Below, one piece after another: positions 7,840 to 15,171 of a stretch of 32,503 nt of DNA. Positions within the stretch are counted from its first letter, which is position 1. Each line of letters opens with the position of its first letter. Source of the stretch: Syntrophaceae bacterium (lineage in GTDB: Bacteria > Desulfobacterota > BSN033 > UBA1163); assembly GCA_018333715.1 (NCBI GenBank), contig JAGXSW010000127.1, positions 1 to 32,503 of the forward strand. The letters run 5' to 3'. The notes beneath the pieces were generated by a model. The model saw only the letters and a program-made list of their open reading frames with translations. It had not been told where the DNA came from and did no database searches. The position numbers and the translations under genes were made by a program.

Positions 7840-8169
7840 TTAAACACCCTCGACGAGTGAGTAGCCTGGTTTTTTCCAAGATTCGACACCCCCCGAAAGG
7901 CATTTACTGTTTTTATAACCCATCTCTATGAATTTGGCCGCCTGACCGGCAGCCGTCTTTTCATGGGGTCAGCCTCAGTTGAAGACAATCTCCTGACCTT
8001 TTGCAAGGGAGGAAAGCCTGGATTTGAACTCATTGAAAGAAATGGCGCCCTGGAGCGGCATCATCTTAAATTCCGCCTCGTCTTCGTAGGCGCAGACAAG
8101 CAACGCCTCTCCTGCTTTTAACCTCTGATGAACTTCTTCTGGAGTGATGCGTTTAGGCTCTGCCACCAT
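7840..8169 (-). CDS. Rhodanese-like selenoprotein with two in-frame UGA codons (Sec-Gly-Sec)
   Basis: The frame opens at ATG 8169 and reaches UGA at 7977-7975, then GGC, then a second UGA at 7971-7969. It stays open as PHEKTAAGQAAKFIEMG, LSGGVESWKKPGYSLVEGV, to TAA at 7842-7840. Reading both UGA codons as selenocysteine gives 109 residues with Sec65 and Sec67. The downstream part is an unmistakable rhodanese C-terminal half. The paralogue at 8891-9208 aligns throughout and has Cys-Ala-Sec at the same place, so Sec67 occupies the active-site cysteine position and Sec65 replaces Cys64 of the paralogue. A SECIS-like hairpin with loop GGUCA stands 21 nt after the second UGA. The alternative is a decaying gene whose first UGA is a nonsense mutation (UGU to UGA). 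Conventional gene callers would stop after 64 residues. A role in sulfur or selenium transfer, or redox chemistry, is inferred. Confidence 0.72.
7936..7954 (-). promoter_or_regulatory. Candidate bacterial SECIS element, rhodanese 1
   Basis: On the minus strand GGCTGCC (7954-7948), loop GGTCA (7947-7943) and GGCGGCC (7942-7936) form a 7-bp stem with one G-U pair. The loop begins 21 nt after the second UGA, inside the known window for bacterial SECIS loops (about 16-37 nt). The GGUC loop is like that of E. coli fdhF. It lies within the coding region, as expected. Confidence 0.7.
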
Positions 8170-8240
8170 ATTTCCTTATCTCCTTATATCCCGTTTTCTC
8201 TATTATTTTATCTCTCACCTTTTCAAATAGCCAATATTTT

Positions 8241-8657
8241 TTAAATGAGGGACAGCTTCACATTTGAGCTTAAGTTGATTTCATAGGCATCCCCTTTATC
8301 GTAGACCTGAGGACTGTATTCGATGACCAGTGTGTCTTCCAAACCCTGGAAGAGATGGCCGCAGCGGGGCTTCACTCTAATCTTATCCCCTTTTCCAAGG
8401 ATCGTTTCTTCCTTTTGAAGCGTATCCATATCAAGAAATAAGGCTTTTATCTTTCCTTGAAAGACATAAAAGATTTCTTCCTTCTTTTCATGGTAATGGT
8501 TGCCCCTTGAAAACCCTTTTCTGATCTGAAAAGCGGCTATATGATGCATTGTCTCCTGATAGGCAATCTGTACGAACTCCCCTCTTTCCTCTTCCCACCT
8601 CTTTGCTCCAGGAATTTCTCTTGTGTCAGGCAGTCTCTCAATGATCACTTTATTCAT
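8241..8657 (-). CDS. Small cupin-domain protein
   Basis: A 138-residue protein starting MNKVIIERLPDTREIPGAKRW; the longer frame to 8708 runs into a dispersed palindrome and is not preferred. The cupin fold is shown by the first motif GNHYHEKKEEIFYVFQGKI (two metal-ligand His and Glu) and the second motif PRCGHLFQGLEDTLVIEYSP. It resembles cupins related to sugar 3,4-isomerases/epimerases (WxcM/FdtA-like), but substrate residues cannot be judged. It sits between the two selenocysteine rhodaneses on the same strand, 71 bp from the downstream one, so it may be cotranscribed. No ribosome binding site is evident, possibly because the palindrome at 8681-8699 inserted just upstream. Confidence 0.8.
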   Translation of the reverse strand: MNKVIIERLPDTREIPGAKRWEEERGEFVQIAYQETMHHIAAFQIRKGFSRGNHYHEKKEEIFYVFQGKIKALFLDMDTLQKEETILGKGDKIRVKPRCGHLFQGLEDTLVIEYSPQVYDKGDAYEINLSSNVKLSLI

Positions 8658-8680
8658 AGCGATGCTCGCTTGATTACTCA

Positions 8681-8699
8681 CCTGCCTGCCGCAGGCAGG
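8681..8699. repeat. Short dispersed palindrome, copy 2
   Basis: Perfect inverted repeat CCTGCCTGCCGCAGGCAGG, 9-bp arms around one C, 23 bp upstream of the cupin start. The imperfect copy is at 309-327. Confidence 0.6.
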
Positions 8700-8762
8700 G
8701 ATTCCCAAAAATGATTACAGAGATTTATTAATCAGTCCATAATTGAATAGACGTCTGATTAA

Positions 8763-8850
8763 CCCCACCCCCACCCTTCCCCTCCCCCTGAAGGGGAGGG
8801 AAATCTTTTTGTTCCTCCCCCTTCAAGGGGGAGGTTAGGAAGGGGATGGG
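8763..8850. repeat. C-rich/G-rich inverted repeat element with two internal hairpins
   Basis: The left part has CCCTCCCC and GGGGAGGG arms around CTGAA. The right part has CCTCCCCC and GGGGGAGG around TTCAA. The outer ends CCCCACCCCCACCCTTCCCC and GGAAGGGGATGGG are also roughly inverted. It fills the gap between the cupin gene and the upstream rhodanese selenoprotein gene. Confidence 0.6.
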
Positions 8851-8890
8851 CATTTGCCGAAGCAGTATTTTCTTCTTAATTATGGCTTCA

Positions 8891-9208
8891 TTAGTAAGTT
8901 GGGTAGCCGGCTTGTTTCCAGGCTTCAACACCGCCAGCAAGGCACTTCACATTTTTATATCCCATGTCTATATACTTTACTGCCTCACGGGCAGCGCTGG
9001 CCTCTTTGGTTCAGGCACAGTAGAAGATTATTTCCTGATTCTTAGTAATGGATGGATCTCTCAATTTAAACTCCCCGTGTGAGATCGCCCCTTCTAACCT
9101 CACCTTCTTAAACTTCTCCTCATCTTCGTAGGCACAGACGAGAAGGGCTTTCCCCTCCTTCACTTTTTTATGAACTTCATCTGGAGAAACTCTTTTGGGT
9201 TCTTCCAT
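8891..9208 (-). CDS. Rhodanese-like selenoprotein with one in-frame UGA (Cys-Ala-Sec)
   Basis: ATG 9208 follows AGGAGG at 6 nt; a GTG at 9211 is possible. Residues 1-65 start MEEPKRVSPDEVHKKVKEG and run to IIFYCA. UGA at 9013-9011 is codon 66. The frame continues TKEASAAREAVKYIDMGYK, then CLAGGVEAWKQAGYPTY, to TAA at 8893-8891, giving 105 residues. The segment after UGA is the second half of a rhodanese domain, so the UGA is read as selenocysteine at the active-site position (family form Y-C-A/S-C-P). A SECIS-like hairpin stands 21 nt downstream. The paralogue at 7840-8169 shares the design. The partner in the cell is unknown; persulfide or selenide transfer is inferred from the family. A strong Shine-Dalgarno sequence makes it the likely first gene of the cluster. 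Confidence 0.82.
8980..8994 (-). promoter_or_regulatory. Candidate bacterial SECIS element, rhodanese 2
   Basis: On the minus strand CTGCC (8994-8990), loop CGTGA (8989-8985) and GGCAG (8984-8980) form a 5-bp stem. The loop starts 21 nt after the UGA, the same distance as in the paralogue, and contains GU as bacterial SECIS loops usually do. Confidence 0.6.
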
Positions 9209-9284
9209 CACATTCCTCCTGGATCAACATAGTTATTTATAACCCACACTCCCATGAAAAGCATCTTACCATTGAATATGATGA

Positions 9285-9435
9285 TCTCGTAAAAAGGCTT
9301 CTGTGTCCTGGTTTTGTCATTCTGGCCCCGTACCAAGTACAAGGTAAACTCCAGCCGAAATCCAGTGTTTTCAATCAGTAAAAAATTTCCTGGACTCCGG
9401 TTTTCACCGGAGTGACGACTTTTTGCGGGTTTATC
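9285..9435. repeat. Decayed MITE-like repeat (GTCATTCC family), copy 1
   Basis: Contains GTCATTCTGG ... CCAGCCGAAATCCAG and CCTGGACTCCGG ... CCGGAGTGACGAC, the degenerate core of a family also found at 9910, 11916, 15263 and 24478. The flanks CTCGTAAAAAGG and CTTTTTGCGGG resemble the terminal repeats of the intact copy at 24478-24617. It lies between the rhodanese selenoprotein gene and queF. Confidence 0.55.
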
Positions 9436-9441
9436 AAATAT

Positions 9442-9470
9442 TGATTATTCAAATGTTTTGAATTATGATG
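9442..9470 (+). promoter_or_regulatory. Candidate queF promoter
   Basis: TTGATT (9442-9447) and TATGAT (9465-9470) are separated by 17 bp, 4/6 and 5/6 matches to sigma-70 boxes. The expected start is near 9477, leaving a very short leader to the ATG at 9490 with its AGAGGG site, so a preQ1 riboswitch is unlikely here. Confidence 0.5.
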
Positions 9471-9489
9471 CAATCCAGAGGGATAAATC

Positions 9490-9894
9490 ATGGCGGAATA
9501 TACGGATCAACATGCCCGGGCAGGGTTGGATGCTCCCCTTCCCAGGATTGAGTGTTTCGAGAATCAATATAAGAATTACGAGATCACCATCTCCATCCCG
9601 GAATACACCTCGGTCTGCCCGAAATCAGGGCTTCCCGATTTTGGAACGATTACTATCCGATATATTCCGGATAAGTGGTGTGTGGAATTAAAATCTTTAA
9701 AGGAATATATCCTCGCTTACCGAAACCTGGGAATCTTCTACGAAAATGCGGTCAATCGAATCCTCAGGGATTTTGTGAGCGCTTCCAAACCGGTTTGGGC
9801 GAAGGTGACCGGTGAATTCAATGTTCGGGGAGGAATGAAGAGCACGATTGAAGCCTCATATCCTTCGGCCTCCATCAGAAAAAAGGCCAAGTAA
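9490..9894 (+). CDS. queF: NADPH-dependent 7-cyano-7-deazaguanine reductase (preQ1 synthase)
   Basis: A 134-residue single-domain (unimodular) QueF, which reduces the nitrile of preQ0 to the amine of preQ1 in queuosine biosynthesis. The catalytic Cys43 sits in CPKSGLPDFGT with the conserved Asp50. The NADPH-binding family motif appears as CVELKSLKEY (64-73), and VNRILRDFV follows. The length is near that of short QueF proteins and shorter than the E. coli two-module form. AGAGGG precedes the ATG by 7 nt. No other queuosine gene is visible nearby. Confidence 0.93.
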   Translation: MAEYTDQHARAGLDAPLPRIECFENQYKNYEITISIPEYTSVCPKSGLPDFGTITIRYIPDKWCVELKSLKEYILAYRNLGIFYENAVNRILRDFVSASKPVWAKVTGEFNVRGGMKSTIEASYPSASIRKKAK

Positions 9895-9909
9895 TAACTT
9901 TACAATTTT

Positions 9910-9990
9910 GTCATTCCGGACCTGATCCGGAATCCAGTCTTTTCCATCTGGATTCCCGTTTCCACGGGAATGACAACCTTTTACGAAACC
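9910..9990. repeat. MITE-like repeat (GTCATTCC family), copy 2
   Basis: Two hairpins: GTCATTCCGG ... CCGGAATCCAG and CTGGATTCCCG ... CGGGAATGAC, followed by the family tail CTTTTACGAAACC. The right end runs into the upstream region of arsC. An ATG within the repeat (9970) would add residues to ArsC that the family does not have. Confidence 0.7.
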
Positions 9991-9996
9991 ATCATT

Positions 9997-10425
9997 ATGA
10001 ATCAAAAAATGAACAAGGTTCTCTTTCTCTGTACCGGCAATTCCGCACGGAGCCAGATGGCAGAGGGGTTGATGAGGTTTCTCGGTCAAGACGGTTGGAA
10101 AGTTCGGAGCGCAGGCATTTTCCCATCCTATGTTCATCCTCTGGCTTTTCGCGCCATGGAGGAGATCGGAATCGATATCTCCGGACAGACCTCCAAATCT
10201 ACGGATGAATTTCTCAACGAAGAGTTCGATTATATCATCACCCTCTGCGACCATGCGGCCATGGCCTGCCCAAATTTTCCCGGTCAGGGGAAACGGGTCG
10301 CCTGGTCCTTTGAAGACCCTGCCGCCGCCATTGGAACGATTGAAGAAAGGTTGGCGGTGTTTCGAAGAGTGAGGGATGAAATTAAGGCAAAGGTCGAAGA
10401 ATTTTTGAGATCAGAATCATCTTAA
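9997..10425 (+). CDS. arsC: Arsenate reductase, thioredoxin-coupled type (LMW-PTP fold)
   Basis: A 142-residue protein from the ATG at 9997. The P-loop CTGNSARS gives Cys12 and Arg18. The redox relay cysteines are Cys84 and Cys91 (TLCDHAAMACP), the 10/82/89 pattern of S. aureus ArsC shifted by two, and WSFEDPAA follows. It reduces arsenate to arsenite, with electrons expected from thioredoxin. A frame to 9970 exists but its first codons lie in a dispersed repeat, so 9997 (or 10009) is preferred; neither has a good Shine-Dalgarno sequence. No arsenite efflux gene is adjacent. It follows queF on the same strand, separated by the repeat. Confidence 0.9.
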   Translation: MNQKMNKVLFLCTGNSARSQMAEGLMRFLGQDGWKVRSAGIFPSYVHPLAFRAMEEIGIDISGQTSKSTDEFLNEEFDYIITLCDHAAMACPNFPGQGKRVAWSFEDPAAAIGTIEERLAVFRRVRDEIKAKVEEFLRSESS

Positions 10426-10528
10426 CTGTTTAAAAGTCAACCTTTGTTCTCCCTCGCTTAAAGCCTTAAGATAGATTGAGGTCATCCCCATCCCTTTTTT
10501 AAAATTTGTATAGAAAATATAAACAAAT

Positions 10529-10622
10529 GGCACGAATGACAGCGAATGACACGAATGGGAAACCATTCGTCACTTTTCGTGAAATTCCTTTGTAGTCATC
10601 ATTTCCATCATTCGTGGGTGCC
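10529..10622. repeat. CGAATG-rich inverted repeat between convergent genes
   Basis: Bounded by GGCACGAATGA and TCATTCGTGGGTGCC. Inside, ACGAATGG-GAAA-CCATTCGT (10551-10570) is a perfect 8-bp stem with a GAAA tetraloop. CGAATG units recur every 9-10 bases. It lies between the ends of arsC (+) and the dehydrogenase gene (-), so the hairpin may end transcription from either side, though a U-tract is not clear. Confidence 0.6.
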
Positions 10623-10638
10623 CTCTGGTCCTGATGAA

Positions 10639-11643
10639 TTAATCAGCAACTCTTAACACTCCCGATCCTTGAATCTTTCCCTGTTTTAAAAGGAGAAGGG
10701 CCTGATTTGCATCCGCCAATTGAAATTCTTCAACTTCCGGAATAATGGGAATTTCAGCGGCCAGTGAGAGGAAATCCTCGGCATCTTTCCTGGTGATGTT
10801 GGCCACGCTCTTAATCTCTTTTTCATCCCAGAGGTGCCGGGCATAGTCCAGAGGTGGAATGGAATTTTTTTTTCGAATCACTGCCAATATCAACCTGCCT
10901 CCCTTTTCTAAAACGCTCAGAGCATTGGCCACCGTTTCTCCAACGGGAGTAAAATCAATAGCACAATTGAGCTTCCCTGGGGGTTGATCTTCCGGAGCGC
11001 CTGTCCAGGAAGCTCCTAACTTTCTTGCCAAATCCCGATGTTCTTCACTTCTTGTAAAAACGAAAACCTCACACCCCAAATATTTTGCCGCCTGAATGAC
11101 GATATGAGCGGAGGCCCCGAATCCAAAAAGCCCTAAGGTTTGACCCTTTTTAATGCCTGAGAGCATCAAATCCCGGTATCCGATGGCGCCGGCGCATAAG
11201 AGCGGAGCGGCCTGAGAGTCAGAAAATATTTGAGGGATTAAATAGGCATAGTCTTCTGAAACCACTGTGTATTGGGCATAGCCCCCATTTGCATGGCATC
11301 CCGTGCCTTTGAAGTCCGAGCACAGGTTTTCATTCCCTCCCTGACAGAAATGGCATCTTCCGCAGGCCGAGTAGATCCACGCAATGCCCACCCGATCTCC
11401 TAATTGGAATCTTTTGACCCCTGAACCCAGGGCTGCCACCTTTCCAACCACCTGATGACCCAAGACAACAGGAAGTCTGGACTGAAGCCTTCCCTCAATC
11501 TCATCCAGTTCCGTGTGACAAACCCCGCAGACAGAGACCTTGACTAAAATCTCTCCGGGACCGGGAACAGGATCAGGCAGGTCCTCCATTCTTAAGGGCT
11601 TCTTTTCAATTGATGAAGTCTCTCTAAGCGCCATTGCCTTCAT
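10639..11643 (-). CDS. Zinc-dependent alcohol dehydrogenase (medium-chain family)
   Basis: A 334-residue MDR dehydrogenase. Catalytic zinc ligands are visible in CGVCHTELDEIEG (Cys near 39) and VVLGHQVVG (His near 62; the usual GHE is GHQ here). The structural zinc site is CGRCHFCQGGNENLC. The Rossmann nucleotide-binding loop is GLFGFGASAH (about 173-182). The C-terminal QGSGVLRV is typical of the AdhA-like zinc-binding alcohol dehydrogenase group. It oxidises or reduces alcohol/aldehyde pairs with NAD(P). It lies in the same direction as, and about 48 bp after, the radical SAM gene. An aldehyde-oxidising AOR is encoded about 7 kb away, but a link is only speculation. Confidence 0.9.
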   Translation of the reverse strand: MKAMALRETSSIEKKPLRMEDLPDPVPGPGEILVKVSVCGVCHTELDEIEGRLQSRLPVVLGHQVVGKVAALGSGVKRFQLGDRVGIAWIYSACGRCHFCQGGNENLCSDFKGTGCHANGGYAQYTVVSEDYAYLIPQIFSDSQAAPLLCAGAIGYRDLMLSGIKKGQTLGLFGFGASAHIVIQAAKYLGCEVFVFTRSEEHRDLARKLGASWTGAPEDQPPGKLNCAIDFTPVGETVANALSVLEKGGRLILAVIRKKNSIPPLDYARHLWDEKEIKSVANITRKDAEDFLSLAAEIPIIPEVEEFQLADANQALLLLKQGKIQGSGVLRVAD

Positions 11644-11691
11644 CTTGTGATTCTCCTTCTGAACCCATCCTATAACGCCCCATATGCCTTT

Positions 11692-13464
11692 TCAATCATT
11701 CCGACTCTTTAAGATTGGTTTTTCCAGGGCGCTCTTTAAAAAATAATCTAATACTCTCTTCGAGGTCTTCTCTTGTACCATTGAAAATCCATTCCGGGAA
11801 ACTTTTCTCAGGCTGAAAAACGACCTCTCCTTCAAAAGCATCAACAGTATATCTGGCCATAAAATAACACCATCCTCAGCCTTAACCTTATGGGAAGCTC
11901 TAATAATTCCATATTCGTCACTCCCGCGAAAGCGGGAGTCCAGTGATTTCAAGCGTTTCTGGATTCCGGCTTTCGCCGGAATGACATTTTTAGAGGTAGC
12001 CTTATCTTTTAGTCCCTGAAACAACGCTTCCCAGGTGATTCCCACCTCCAACTCTCCACGATCCATCTTGCCTTTAATAAAATTAATGACCCTCGCCAAT
12101 CGCAGGAGGGTGACCATATCGAGACGGTTAAACTCTTTTGTTTCGATGGGAAGTCCACTGGAGCGCCATTGGGAGAGGTTCGAGGGCAAAATGCCATCCT
12201 CTTTGCATCTCTGGAAAAGAGGCGTTCCTGGGACGGGATAATAGATGCTCGGGCCGACCAGAACCTTCTTCCCCATCAGGTAGATAAGGGTGTCCACCAT
12301 CTCTTCGATGGTTTGATCAGGCATCCCCAGAATGGCATAGGCAATCACCTTCAGGCCAACCTCTTCGGCCTTCTTCAGAATTTGATTAAAATCTGTCCTC
12401 TCCCGAGGCCTTCTCATTCTTTCTTTGGTGGAAGGATCTGAGCTGACATAGGAAAGATTGACGGTATGAAACCCTGCTCTCTTCATCAATCCCAAAACCT
12501 CTCCGTCCAGAGAGGCAAAAGAGACGCCGTTCATGGCGGTAAGCTCAATATTCTTTTCTCCAAAAGCATCCATGACGAGTTTCATCAATCGTTTCGCCCG
12601 CTCAAGATCATAGGTGAAATTGTCGTCCTCGAGATCGAAGACCTCGATCCCATATTTTCTATGGCATTCTCTCATCTCCTGAAGGATATTCTCCGGATTT
12701 CTCACTCTAAAGGAAGACCCCATGACAAGATGGGTTGAGCAGTAAGCGCATCCATGAGGGCACCCCCTGCTCGTGATCAACATGGTGGATCTCTTCCCAT
12801 TGATCCTGTATCGATCCGGATCGAGTAATCCTCTCTCCGGGAAAGGAAGGGAATTCAAATCTTGAATAAAATCTCGAAGGGGATGAATTCGCATTTCCCC
12901 ATCGGTTCGATATCCGACTCCATCGATCCCTGATATTTCCTTCACCCTTCCCTTTTGAATCTGTTCCACGAGGGCTGGGAATCGGAACTCACCTTCTCCC
13001 AGGACGATATAATCGACATCAGGACTCCTCAGGACTCCCTCCGGTTCGCTGCTGACATGGGAGCCTCCCATCACGACCATATTCTTCTTGTTCCATTCTT
13101 TGATGATCCGGGCAACCTTAAGAGCTTCTCCATGGTAGGGGGTAAAGGAGGAGGAGATTCCGAAGAGATCCGCTTTCGAGTCCCCGATCTTTTTTCTAAT
13201 CTCTCCCCAGCCCATTCCAAAGTGGTAATACCCTGTATAGAGTTTGAAAGGACTTCGGTCGCCAAAAGGATAGAGATCACGAAGGTAAGAAAGTTCAGAA
13301 GGGACAGGAATCGATTTTTTCTTCCCTGCCTGGCAATCGAGGATCTCCACTTCATACCCACGGGCCTGGAGTGAGGCCGCAAGATAAGCCAGCCCGATCG
13401 GCTGGGTCCGCATGGAGGTTTGATAAAAATCCAGAACAGGCGGCTGAATGAGAAGGATCTTCAT
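11692..13464 (-). CDS. B12-binding-domain radical SAM protein with repeat-derived insertion
   Basis: A 590-residue protein. The N-terminal cobalamin-binding Rossmann domain (MKILLIQPPVLDFY, GISSSFTPYHG, VVMGGSHVSSEP, YIVLGEGE) covers about 1-180. The radical SAM core follows with the cluster motif CPHGCAYC (Cys235, 239, 242) and ends near residue 450. This is the architecture of cobalamin-dependent radical SAM methyltransferases and P-methylases; the substrate is unknown. Residues of about 492-516 (NVIPAKAGIQ ... LDSRFRGSDE) are the translation of a dispersed GTCATTCC-family repeat that inserted without breaking the frame. Beyond it about 75 residues of normal-looking sequence continue. The start at 13464 gives the conserved first strand directly. 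Confidence 0.88.
   Translation of the reverse strand: MKILLIQPPVLDFYQTSMRTQPIGLAYLAASLQARGYEVEILDCQAGKKKSIPVPSELSYLRDLYPFGDRSPFKLYTGYYHFGMGWGEIRKKIGDSKADLFGISSSFTPYHGEALKVARIIKEWNKKNMVVMGGSHVSSEPEGVLRSPDVDYIVLGEGEFRFPALVEQIQKGRVKEISGIDGVGYRTDGEMRIHPLRDFIQDLNSLPFPERGLLDPDRYRINGKRSTMLITSRGCPHGCAYCSTHLVMGSSFRVRNPENILQEMRECHRKYGIEVFDLEDDNFTYDLERAKRLMKLVMDAFGEKNIELTAMNGVSFASLDGEVLGLMKRAGFHTVNLSYVSSDPSTKERMRRPRERTDFNQILKKAEEVGLKVIAYAILGMPDQTIEEMVDTLIYLMGKKVLVGPSIYYPVPGTPLFQRCKEDGILPSNLSQWRSSGLPIETKEFNRLDMVTLLRLARVINFIKGKMDRGELEVGITWEALFQGLKDKATSKNVIPAKAGIQKRLKSLDSRFRGSDEYGIIRASHKVKAEDGVILWPDILLMLLKERSFFSLRKVSRNGFSMVQEKTSKRVLDYFLKSALEKPILKSRND
11916..11986. repeat. MITE-like repeat (GTCATTCC family), copy 3, inside a coding region
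   Basis: Two hairpins: GTCACTCCCGCG ... CGGGAGTCCAG and CTGGATTCCGGC ... GCCGGAATGAC. It is embedded in the radical SAM gene and read through as coding sequence. Confidence 0.8.
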
Positions 13465-13657
13465 TTCTTTACCCCGTTAGAAGTTCTTCGACCTTCCGAC
13501 CGGAGGGCAAACAATGGGGCTTTAAACTCCGTATTTGCTCTAAAAGGAATGCTATATTTTCATCACTGCTGCAAGCCCTGTACCGTGCTGGTGCTGGGCT
13601 TCCTCTCAGGGTAAACCCAGGGCCATTTGTCCATTTCTGAATAGGGCTATTTAGCAC
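13465..13657. other. Intergenic stretch with hairpin potential, no gene recognised
   Basis: Between the radical SAM gene (-) and the liv promoter (+). A 62-codon minus-strand frame lacks a convincing ribosome binding site and matches no family I know. Short inverted repeats such as CCCTGG ... CCAGGG and TCCG-AC-CGGA are present, so a structured RNA or another dispersed repeat cannot be excluded. Confidence 0.35.
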
Positions 13658-13685
13658 TTGACAAATAAGTTGATCTCATCATAAT
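13658..13685 (+). promoter_or_regulatory. Promoter of the liv operon
   Basis: A perfect -35 box TTGACA (13658-13663) and CATAAT (13680-13685) with a 16-bp spacer; the overlapping TAATAT (13682-13687) would give 18 bp. It leaves a leader of about 150 nt before livJ in which I see no known riboswitch. Confidence 0.65.
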
Positions 13686-13846
13686 ATTATCATCCGCAGG
13701 GCAGAAAAGCCGTGGAGAAAAAGTATTCCAACTATCTTTTTAAATCAATTTGAATCTCAAAAAAAGGGGGTGATAAGACTAGTTCATGGATGGGCACCGG
13801 TTCCAATCTCATAACAATCTTTAAAAACTTTAAAAAGGAGGGTTCT

Positions 13847-15148
13847 ATGAAGAGAATTTTTATTCTATCCATTGTATGTGCGGTGGCGATCTGCCTGGTC
13901 GCGGTCTCCGTACCAGCCCAGACGAAAAAAGAAGCATTCAAATACGAAGACAAGATCGGCGTGGTGAAGATCAAGAAAGGCGATCCCATCCACATCGCCG
14001 CCTGGATGGTTGTCGCAGGACCGGATGCTTCATTGGGAACCGATACCAAACGGGGTGTCGAGCTTGCCATTGAAGACAAGGGCGGAAAGATCCTTGGCTT
14101 CGCCGTTAAACTGTCCGTCCAGGACACCGGCTGTAACGCCGAAGGCGGGATGGCGGCTGCAACCAAATTAGCCGCTGACCCGACCATTGTGGCCGCCATC
14201 GGCTCAAACTGCTCAAGCGAGGCCAGACCCGGGGCCCCCATCCTCTGGAAGGCCGGCATTGCAACGGTATCACCTTCTAATACCGCGCCCTTCCTGACAG
14301 ACCCCAAACGCGGCCCCGAGTATGACGGCTATCTCCGCACCGCTCACAACGATAAGGTTCAGGGAGCCGTGGCCGCAGAATATGCCATTAAACAGTTGAA
14401 GCTCAAAAAGGCTGCCACCATCCATGACGGAAGCCCTTATGCCGAACAGCTTCAGGCCGTCTTTGCCGAGAACTTCAAAAAATTAGGCGGCACAATCACT
14501 TCCCAGGAAGCCGTTGCTCCGACCGATACGGACATGCGGCCCGTTCTGACAAAGATTGCCACAGGCAAACCCGATATTATCTACTACCCCATCTTCATTG
14601 CAGCGGGCGGGCACGTCACCCGGCAGGTGAAAGAAGTAAGGGGGTTGGAGAAAGTTAAATTGATGAGCGCGGACGGAACCTTCTCGTCCGACTTCATTAA
14701 AGCCGCTGGGGATACGGCCGTTGGAATGTACCACTCCAGTCCTGATTTCTCCGCTTTTGGCGCCGGCTACAAGACCTTTCTTGAAAAACACCAGAAAAAA
14801 TATGGTGAAAAACCGATCGCACCTTTCCATGCCCATGGTTATGATGCGGCCATGATCGTCTTGGCCGCCATTGAGAAAGTGGGCAAGACGGCTCCGGATG
14901 GCGCGCTCCATATCGGCCGTCAGCAACTCCGGGATGCCCTTTACGCAACAAAGAACTTCAAGGGGTTGACAGGAAATCTCACCTGTGGGGAGACTGGAGA
15001 CTGCGCGGACCCGATGATCGCCGTCTACCAGATAACAGCCGATAATGTCAAAAAACTGGCTATTCCGGATAAACCCATTTGGTCGCCCGCAGTCGCGGCG
15101 CCGCCAGCCAAACCGGCTCCTGCTAAGGAAGCCCCTAAGAAGAAATAA
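13847..15148 (+). CDS. livJ: Periplasmic substrate-binding protein of a branched-chain amino acid-type ABC transporter
   Basis: The start is set at 13847, where GGAGGG lies 5 nt before the ATG and the signal peptide MKRIFILSIVCAVAICLVAVSVPAQ begins directly (hydrophobic core 4-20, cleavage near AQ). The mature protein has the type I periplasmic binding fold: HIAAWMVVAGPDASLGTDTKRGVELAIED, then IVAAIGSNCSSEA and the hinge SADGTFSSDFIKAAG. The C-terminal tail is Ala/Pro/Lys-rich and probably unstructured. The family binds Leu/Ile/Val but also amides, urea or aromatic acids, so the substrate is open. Two cysteines near residue 380 (CGETGDC) might form a disulfide. It is the first gene of the liv operon. 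Confidence 0.92.
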   Translation: MKRIFILSIVCAVAICLVAVSVPAQTKKEAFKYEDKIGVVKIKKGDPIHIAAWMVVAGPDASLGTDTKRGVELAIEDKGGKILGFAVKLSVQDTGCNAEGGMAAATKLAADPTIVAAIGSNCSSEARPGAPILWKAGIATVSPSNTAPFLTDPKRGPEYDGYLRTAHNDKVQGAVAAEYAIKQLKLKKAATIHDGSPYAEQLQAVFAENFKKLGGTITSQEAVAPTDTDMRPVLTKIATGKPDIIYYPIFIAAGGHVTRQVKEVRGLEKVKLMSADGTFSSDFIKAAGDTAVGMYHSSPDFSAFGAGYKTFLEKHQKKYGEKPIAPFHAHGYDAAMIVLAAIEKVGKTAPDGALHIGRQQLRDALYATKNFKGLTGNLTCGETGDCADPMIAVYQITADNVKKLAIPDKPIWSPAVAAPPAKPAPAKEAPKKK

Positions 15149-15171
15149 CCCTATTGCTCTAAGAACAGTGG

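Noticed and set aside
7661-7903. 80-codon minus-strand ORF covering the rhodanese end and the AKR start
   Set aside because: It is a shadow in another frame of the UGA-containing rhodanese and of the AKR signal peptide region.
8728-8940. 70-codon minus-strand ORF
   Set aside because: It is an out-of-frame reading of the end of the rhodanese selenoprotein gene and of a C/G-rich repeat.
13469-13657. 62-codon minus-strand ORF upstream of the radical SAM gene
   Set aside because: No ribosome binding site, low-complexity Pro/Arg/Ser-rich product and hairpin-rich DNA; more likely non-coding.
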